Assembly (NCBI RefSeq): GCF_016625195.1
Contig: NZ_JACVUP010000009.1
Span: 62,001-126,000, forward strand
DNA: 64,000 nt
From: Erwinia sp. S63
Lineage (GTDB): Bacteria; Pseudomonadota; Gammaproteobacteria; Enterobacterales; Enterobacteriaceae
Direction: 5' to 3'
Part shown: in pieces, positions 59,225 to 64,000 of the stretch
How the letters are laid out: each line of letters begins with the position of its first letter
Position numbering within the stretch: position 1 is the first letter of the stretch
Notes under the pieces: model-generated
The model's input: only the letters and a program-made list of their open reading frames with translations
Databases searched by the model: none
Told to the model about the DNA's origin: nothing
Made by a program: the position numbers and the translations under genes

Positions 59225-60088
59225 ATGGCAGTTAATCCCAATATCATCGGTATCATCAGCGATGAATTCACCAACCCTAATACCGTCACGCTGCTGAATG
59301 AAATGACGCGCCAGTTAAACGCGCGTGGTTTAGTGACGCTGTTGCTGAATGTCGATTCGCCCGAAAACTATCAACGTATGTTGCAGAATGCTGCATCATT
59401 GCCGCTGGCGGGGTTAGTGTTTCTGACTTCCCAGTTTGATGATGAATTGCATATCGCAGCTAACATTTTACCTGGCGTGGCGACAGTGCATCTAAGCCAA
59501 AGTCGCGAGGCTAATGCTAAGGTCGTTGTGGCTGATGGTTTTGATGCGGGTGCCGAGATGGGGTTATTGTTACTGTCTCAAGGACATCAACGCTTTGGCT
59601 TTATGCACAGCCAGCAGCAGGCCGATCCCGCGCGTCAAATGGCAGGTCTGGTTTCCAGCCTTGAGGCGGAACACAAAACGCTGAACGTTCAATTGACGGC
59701 AGGGGCTAACGATCGCGAATTGGCTTATCAGGCCATGATGGCCTATCTGAAGAAAACCCGTGCGGCGGAACGGATTAATGCGTTGTTCTGTGAGAGCGAT
59801 GTGCTCGCCTTCGGCGCACTGCAGGCAGTGCGCGATTTTGGGCAGGGCGCTCACGTGGCGGTCGTCGGCTTTGACGATGTGGATGAAGCACGCGCTTCCA
59901 CCTGGCATCTGACCAGTTGGGCACAGCGTCGTGATTTGCTGGTCAACGAAGCACTGAATCGCTTACTGGAAAATCGTGCTGATACCGGCAACGATTGGCA
60001 GCAAGGTGAGTTGCAGGTTCGCCACTCCCATCACGGAAAATATGTGCCGGGTGAAATGTCGCAGTGTGGTTGTGCGATTCGACACTAA
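59225..60088 (+). CDS. LacI-type sugar-binding domain protein lacking the DNA-binding domain
   Basis: This protein of about 287 residues covers the whole effector domain of LacI/GalR regulators. It begins IIGIISDEFTNPNTVTLLNEMTRQLNARG and includes GFDAGAEMGLLLLSQGHQRFGFMH, INALFCESDVLAFGALQAVRDFG and VAVVGFDDVDEARASTWHLTSWAQ. The N-terminal helix-turn-helix (about 55 residues) is absent and the 118 bp upstream does not encode one in any frame. There is no signal peptide, so it is not a periplasmic binding protein. The tail has Cys and His (SQCGCAIRH). It may be a degenerate regulator or a cytoplasmic ligand-binding partner. GGAGA precedes the ATG. Confidence 0.8.
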   Translation: MAVNPNIIGIISDEFTNPNTVTLLNEMTRQLNARGLVTLLLNVDSPENYQRMLQNAASLPLAGLVFLTSQFDDELHIAANILPGVATVHLSQSREANAKVVVADGFDAGAEMGLLLLSQGHQRFGFMHSQQQADPARQMAGLVSSLEAEHKTLNVQLTAGANDRELAYQAMMAYLKKTRAAERINALFCESDVLAFGALQAVRDFGQGAHVAVVGFDDVDEARASTWHLTSWAQRRDLLVNEALNRLLENRADTGNDWQQGELQVRHSHHGKYVPGEMSQCGCAIRH

Positions 60089-60095
60089 TTTTATT

Positions 60096-60116
60096 GGGTC
60101 GCCACGCAGGCGACCC
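60096..60116. terminator. Hairpin between converging genes
   Basis: A perfect 8-bp stem (GGGTCGCC / GGCGACCC) with a 5-nt loop lies between the LacI-like gene and the PEBP gene. T-rich tails are weak on both sides, so termination may be partial. Confidence 0.6.
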
Positions 60117-60122
60117 GCTTAA

Positions 60123-60665
60123 TCAATTGCCTAATCGCCCTATCAAACTGGCTGAGCCCAGCGTGTGGCCTTTCATTTTTGCGACTAACTCAGTGTGGGT
60201 CAATCCTGCAGGTAAGCTGTCTTTTGCAAGATCGGTTGCCACCATCACAAAGTTATAGTGGTGATAGCCCGCACCAGCGGGTGGGCAAGGGCCATAATAG
60301 CTTTGGGTGCCAGGTGTGTTGGTGCCATAGCTGAAATCTCCTCCCTTACTTAATTCACCCTGTTGGAATGCTTTGCGGGTAGCATCAATGTTGTATGCCA
60401 GCATATGTGTCACTCCCAAACCCTTAGCGCCAGCCGGATCGGTCAGCAGTAGCACATAACTTTGAGTGCCTGCAGGCGGATTGGACCAGTTGAGAGCGGG
60501 CGAGATGTTTTCGCCGCTGCAAGACAGGTTGTGCTTATCGTTGCCACCCAATACTTTCTTCATCACGCCGTTATCGGCAAAGTCTGCCGATTTCAGCGAG
60601 AACTCCGCCGCATGGGCTAACAGCGGCAGGCTGCTTAAGCAGAGTACGGTGATTAACTTCTTCAT
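60123..60665 (-). CDS. Periplasmic YbhB/YbcL-family (PEBP-like) protein
   Basis: This 180-residue protein has a signal peptide (ending AHAA) and the phosphatidylethanolamine-binding-protein fold: LSCSGENISPALNWSNPPAGTQSYVLLLTDPAG, YGTNTPGTQSYYGPCPPAGAGYHHYNFVMVAT. E. coli YbcL, a relative, is periplasmic. Ligand unknown. It lies downstream of, and on the same strand as, a drug-efflux gene. Confidence 0.88.
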   Translation of the reverse strand: MKKLITVLCLSSLPLLAHAAEFSLKSADFADNGVMKKVLGGNDKHNLSCSGENISPALNWSNPPAGTQSYVLLLTDPAGAKGLGVTHMLAYNIDATRKAFQQGELSKGGDFSYGTNTPGTQSYYGPCPPAGAGYHHYNFVMVATDLAKDSLPAGLTHTELVAKMKGHTLGSASLIGRLGN

Positions 60666-60723
60666 TAATGCTCCTCAACAAGGATGGGTGGTGCGCGAGA
60701 CAGTCGATCCCACGCGAAAAAAA

Positions 60724-62265
60724 TTAGCGCTGGGATTGAGTCGCTTGCTGACGCGTATTACGCGCCGAACAGAGCACGACGATGGCGGAAAACAGGGCAA
60801 ATGCGGCGGCACACAGCAACATGCTGGCAAACCCATCGGCATAACTGGTGATGACGAGTTGCCCCAGCGAGACCTGATGAATGGCGTCATACATCGCCAG
60901 CGCATGGCTGAAGTCACCGGCGATAACCTGCGCACTAAACCCGGGCTTCAGAGCCAGGTGCGCCTGTTGCATCGCGGATTGCAAATGCCACTGAGTGCTG
61001 GCCGCCAGAATCGCGCCAAGGGTGGCGAATCCTAACAAAATGCCGGAAAAACGGGCTGTGGTGCTGATGCCGGATGCCATTCCCGCTTGTTGCGGAGGCA
61101 CTGTTGCCATGATTGCTTTTTGGGTTTCACCATTGAGCAGCCCGCCGCCGCTGCCGAGTATTGCCATACCCGCCAGGCTCAGTAGAAGGTGGTGATGAGA
61201 CACAGCGGTAGCGATTACCAGGTTGCCAAAGGAGACGGTAACCAAACCGAGAGCCAGCAAGGTGGCGGCATGCAGGCGTTTGCCGAGCCAGCGCGCGACA
61301 ACGGGAAACAGCAGCATCGCCAAAGCGAAAGGTAGCATGCCTGCTCCCGCCATTAACGGTGTCATTCCTTCTATGTTCTGTAATAACAGGGGCAACAAAG
61401 AGGTCATGACCTGCGCCGTGGCAGCGTAGGCAAACATCGCCAATACCGCGCCATTAAAGGGTAACGAACGAAAAAGTTGCAGGTTCAGCATCGGACTGCT
61501 TTTGCTACGTTCGACGCGAATAAAAAGCGCAAACCACAGTGCGCCAAGACACAATCTGCCTACCACTTCGCGGCTCAACCAGCCGTGTTGAGGTGCCAGT
61601 ATCAACGCCCAGGTTAGACAGAACATGCCAGCGATAAACAGCGCGATGCCAGGTAGATCGAGTGTTCCCGCGTTTTCATGCCTGGATTCATCAATGTGGC
61701 GCGTGACGGCCAGCATCAGCAGGGCACAAATGGGGATATTAACGAAAAATGTCCAGCGCCAGCCCAGCAAGGTGCTTATCACGCCCCCGGCCAACGGTGC
61801 CAGCACCATGGTTAATCCCATCACACCGCCCCAAATCGCCCAGGCACGGTTACGAGCATGGCTATCACGAAAGCTGTGCGCAATGAGTGCCAGCGCCGGC
61901 GCCAGCAGAAATGCAGAGCCAATCCCCTGAGCTGCTCGGGCTATATTGAGCGTCAAAACACTGGTCGCCATGCCACAAGCGAGTGAGGCCAGCGCGAAAA
62001 GCAGAATGCCACCGAGAAATATACGGCGGCGGCCAAATTTATCTGCCAACGATCCTGCGGGCAAAAGGAGGGAAGAAAAGCTCAGCACGTAAGCACCGAT
62101 GACCCATTCCATGTCGGCGAAAGAAGCGTGTAAACCTTTGGCGATGGTGGGCAACATCACACCGACGATATTGGTGTCGATCACCGTTAATGCGCACCCA
62201 ATTGAAGCGACGAGTAAAACACGATTCAGATGGCGATGATCGAGTGCAAGTGTGGCAGTGGACAT
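60724..62265 (-). CDS. DHA2-family MFS efflux transporter
   Basis: This protein of about 513 residues has 13-14 helices and DHA2 motifs: VIDTNIVGVMLPTIAKGL, SLADKFGRRRIFLGG and ARAAQGIGSAFLLAPALALIAHSF. It should export a drug or toxic metabolite. I chose the ATG giving MSTATLALDHRHL, preceded by GGAGAAG; 20 upstream codons are open but unlikely to be used. A LysR gene lies divergently 178 nt away and probably regulates it. Confidence 0.85.
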   Translation of the reverse strand: MSTATLALDHRHLNRVLLVASIGCALTVIDTNIVGVMLPTIAKGLHASFADMEWVIGAYVLSFSSLLLPAGSLADKFGRRRIFLGGILLFALASLACGMATSVLTLNIARAAQGIGSAFLLAPALALIAHSFRDSHARNRAWAIWGGVMGLTMVLAPLAGGVISTLLGWRWTFFVNIPICALLMLAVTRHIDESRHENAGTLDLPGIALFIAGMFCLTWALILAPQHGWLSREVVGRLCLGALWFALFIRVERSKSSPMLNLQLFRSLPFNGAVLAMFAYAATAQVMTSLLPLLLQNIEGMTPLMAGAGMLPFALAMLLFPVVARWLGKRLHAATLLALGLVTVSFGNLVIATAVSHHHLLLSLAGMAILGSGGGLLNGETQKAIMATVPPQQAGMASGISTTARFSGILLGFATLGAILAASTQWHLQSAMQQAHLALKPGFSAQVIAGDFSHALAMYDAIHQVSLGQLVITSYADGFASMLLCAAAFALFSAIVVLCSARNTRQQATQSQR

Positions 62266-62443
62266 CTCTTCTCCGGCGAACAAGGTAGTCAATGCACAAC
62301 AGCTTGAATCCATCACGGTGACCAATCAATAAATGGTATTAAAGTTATTGTTAGGTAAAAACTAACAACATTTTTATTGCTGAAGTTCCTGCTTCAGGTA
62401 ATGTTCGGTATGTTCATTAAGCAAAGTAACAAGGAGATGAAAC

Positions 62444-63316
62444 GTGGAATTGCGGCACCTGCGTTATTTTCTGGAACTGGCAAAAACGCTGCATTATGGC
62501 GTAGCGGCAGAGAATCTAAATATTTCTACACCGACGTTATCAGTGCAGATTAATCAATTAGAGGAAGAATTAGGGGCGCCGTTATTTTACCGCACCCAGC
62601 GCAAGGTAGAACTGACGCAGATTGGAGAAATTTTCCAGCAGGAAGCGCGCGAAACTTTGCAACATGCGGAACAGGCCAAAGCCCGCGTGCGCAGTGCCGC
62701 GCGCGGTGAACGCGGCTATATCCGCGTGGGCTATGTTGCATCAGCGCTGTTGTCGGGCATTTTAACGCGATTATTAACGTGCTTTAGCGCCAGCGCGCCG
62801 GATATTTCAATCAATGCACGTGAATCTGTCATGGATACACTGGCCACTCAGGTCAGTGAACGCACCATCGATGTTGCCTTCGTGCGCGGTCCTGTGCCGT
62901 TGCCTGCCGATGTTGGATATATAGAAGTCGAACAGGATCATTTCGCGTTGGCGCTGCCAGATAATCACCCGCTGGTTGCGCAAGACCAACCCATCGAACC
63001 CGCGCAACTTAAAGGAGAGACTTTTATTTTGCCCGAGCAGGTTTCAGGCACGGTGACCTTTGCCCAGCGTGGTGGTTTTATTCTGAGCCGCAGTTGGTCG
63101 GCGGGCAGTTTAAATGAAGTGCTGGCGAATGTTGCATTAGGTAATGGTGTTGCAGTAATACCGGCTATTCTGGTGACCCAGCTGAGATTACCGGGTATCA
63201 CTTATCGCGAAATACCCGGCGCCATTATTCCTTCATCGATCTGGTTCTTATATCGTAAACGTGAACGCACACCTGCAGTGAATAAACTGGTGCGCATGAT
63301 TGAACGAAACGCCTGA
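62444..63316 (+). CDS. LysR-family transcriptional regulator
   Basis: This 290-residue protein has the LysR helix-turn-helix (MELRHLRYFLELAKTLHYGVAAENLNISTPTLSVQINQLEEELGAPLFYRTQRKVELTQIG) and an effector domain from about residue 90. It resembles the HcaR/CatR-like group. It is divergent from the DHA2 efflux gene and is its probable activator. An AAGGAG site precedes the GTG/ATG region, and I take the start annotated here. Confidence 0.9.
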   Translation: MELRHLRYFLELAKTLHYGVAAENLNISTPTLSVQINQLEEELGAPLFYRTQRKVELTQIGEIFQQEARETLQHAEQAKARVRSAARGERGYIRVGYVASALLSGILTRLLTCFSASAPDISINARESVMDTLATQVSERTIDVAFVRGPVPLPADVGYIEVEQDHFALALPDNHPLVAQDQPIEPAQLKGETFILPEQVSGTVTFAQRGGFILSRSWSAGSLNEVLANVALGNGVAVIPAILVTQLRLPGITYREIPGAIIPSSIWFLYRKRERTPAVNKLVRMIERNA

Positions 63317-63493
63317 CTATTTGATTTGTAACGTCGCAACGCGATCTTTCAATGCGCGCTCAATTGCCTTGCGGTGATAGGGTGACATTTTGCGCCACTC
63401 CTGCGCCTCTCTACGCGTGCGTCCACAGGCACGACACCAGCCGTTTTTACCCTCAAATACACAGACATCAATACAAGGCGATTTCACTGACAT
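63317..63493 (-). CDS. Small DUF1289-family protein
   Basis: This 58-residue protein starts MSVKSPCIDVCVFEGKNGWC and continues RACGRTRREAQEWRKMSP. The CxxxC and CxxC cysteine pattern near the N-terminus followed by R-x-x-E-x-x-x-W is diagnostic of DUF1289, a family of small, possibly metal-binding proteins. It begins 12 nt downstream of the rcnA stop on the same strand and ends next to the stop of the converging LysR gene. Confidence 0.88.
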   Translation of the reverse strand: MSVKSPCIDVCVFEGKNGWCRACGRTRREAQEWRKMSPYHRKAIERALKDRVATLQIK

Positions 63494-63505
63494 ACAAATA
63501 ATTCC

Positions 63506-64000
63506 TTAATGGGAAAGGCCGCTTAAGCCGTGGAACATCATATAGACGCCCACGATGGCAATCAGGGCACTAGAGAAGTAGGGCGCTCGGCGCGCGATAT
63601 CGGCGAAGCCTTTCCAGCGACGGGTGACATGGCGAACGCTCAGAGCAGCGCCAACGCCGACGGTAACCAGCGTGAGTGCCAGGCCGATGCTGAAGCACAC
63701 CACCAGCACCGCACCCAGGCTGAACTGTTTTACCTGTAGGCAAAGAAGGAGAACCGTGATTGCTGCGGGGCAGGGAATCAGCCCTCCTGTCAGGCCGAAG
63801 AGAACAATCTGCAGGTTGCTGATTTCACGGCCGTCAAAGCGTCGGCGGATATCTTCTGCGTGCGCGCGCTCGTGTGCATCCTGGTATTCTTGAGAACCTT
63901 CAGCAAACCCGGCTAATTCGGGATGATGCTCATGCTCATGCTCATGATGCCCGTGTTCATGATAATGGTCGTTTATATGGTGATGCTCATGCTCATGACG
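63506..64000 (-). CDS. rcnA: Nickel/cobalt efflux permease RcnA (5' end outside window)
   Basis: The 164 visible residues match the C-terminal half of RcnA. First comes a histidine-rich cytoplasmic loop (repeated His-Glu-His, about the first 25 residues), then EYQDAHERAHAEDIRRRFDGREISN. The membrane part has FGLTGGLIPCPAAITVLLLCLQ, SIGLALTLVTVGVGAALSV and RAPYFSSALIAIVGVYMMFHG. RcnA exports Ni and Co ions. The start lies beyond base 64000. The frame is open across the His-rich loop with no break. Confidence 0.93.
   Translation of the reverse strand, partial: RHEHEHHHINDHYHEHGHHEHEHEHHPELAGFAEGSQEYQDAHERAHAEDIRRRFDGREISNLQIVLFGLTGGLIPCPAAITVLLLCLQVKQFSLGAVLVVCFSIGLALTLVTVGVGAALSVRHVTRRWKGFADIARRAPYFSSALIAIVGVYMMFHGLSGLSH

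Noticed and set aside
63506-63709. Stand-alone 67-codon frame at the end of the window
   Set aside because: It is only the C-terminal part of rcnA; the same frame stays open to base 64000 with the full RcnA signature.
1-64000. CRISPR arrays, tRNA, rRNA, insertion sequences, phage genes
   Set aside because: No regular spaced repeats, cloverleaf-like genes, transposase frames or phage structural genes were seen; small RNAs cannot be excluded by eye.

Overview
The window looks like a piece of an Erwiniaceae genome, most likely Pantoea or a close relative. The coding style is enterobacterial and moderately GC-rich. Close homologues of enterobacterial FhuE, YncE, Blc, RcnA, MacAB, NanE, AccBC and DUF1471 proteins are present, and two tandem three-subunit periplasmic FAD dehydrogenase/cytochrome c complexes resemble those used by Pantoea, Erwinia and Tatumella for aldonate or ketoaldonate oxidation. 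No rRNA, tRNA, CRISPR array, transposase or phage structural gene was seen. Whether this is chromosome or a large plasmid cannot be decided from the window. The essential accBC pair argues for chromosome, but it lies in an unusual setting.

Layout. 1-3.6 kb: organosulfur-type uptake operon (flavin monooxygenase, NlpA/MetQ binding protein, MetN, MetI). 3.8-5.9 kb: LysR regulator divergent from a PRISE-type reductase. 5.9-8.2 kb: a hydrolase and small proteins, including a lipoprotein with a TonB-like domain behind a Fur box. 8.3-11.3 kb: envelope redox-stress operon (peroxiredoxin, frameshifted DsbD-like protein, ECF sigma factor, NrsF-type anti-sigma factor). 11.5-15.4 kb: periplasmic chorismate mutase, accB-accC, glutamate-type dehydrogenase. 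15.5-16.4 kb: RelE/HigB-HigA-type toxin-antitoxin pair next to the 3' end of a lost porin. 16.5-19.3 kb: SRPBCC protein, and a TetR regulator divergent from a DHA2 efflux pump. 19.5-23.9 kb: NlpC/P60 lipoprotein and a Fur-type iron region (fhuE and a yncE-like gene).

23.9-29.4 kb: AraC regulator and a polyol/inositol-like catabolic operon (MFS importer, Gfo/Idh/MocA dehydrogenase, orphan PTS EIIA, TIM-barrel isomerase). 29.7-36.8 kb: two tandem sets of small subunit, GMC flavoprotein with a Cys cluster motif, and triheme cytochrome c, separated by an intrinsic terminator. 36.9-42.5 kb: DapA-like aldolase, three DUF1471 cassettes with shared upstream and leader elements, ccdA with a decayed ccdB, an IclR/MFS pair and a cupin. 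42.6-45.8 kb: nanE, a PTS permease and an RpiR regulator. 45.9-49 kb: macAB. 49.1-51.6 kb: cytochrome b561, TPR protein, second ECF sigma factor and anti-sigma factor. 51.7-64 kb: ABC-F ATPase, hydrolase, blc, assorted small enzymes, LysE exporter, a LacI-like protein without a DNA-binding domain, PEBP protein, LysR/MFS pair, a small DUF1289 gene and the 3' part of rcnA.

The themes are nutrient scavenging (sulfur, iron, amino sugars, polyols), periplasmic oxidation feeding the respiratory chain, and two independent ECF sigma modules that each travel with membrane redox proteins. Several genes are visibly decaying or interrupted (dsbD-like, ccdB, porin).
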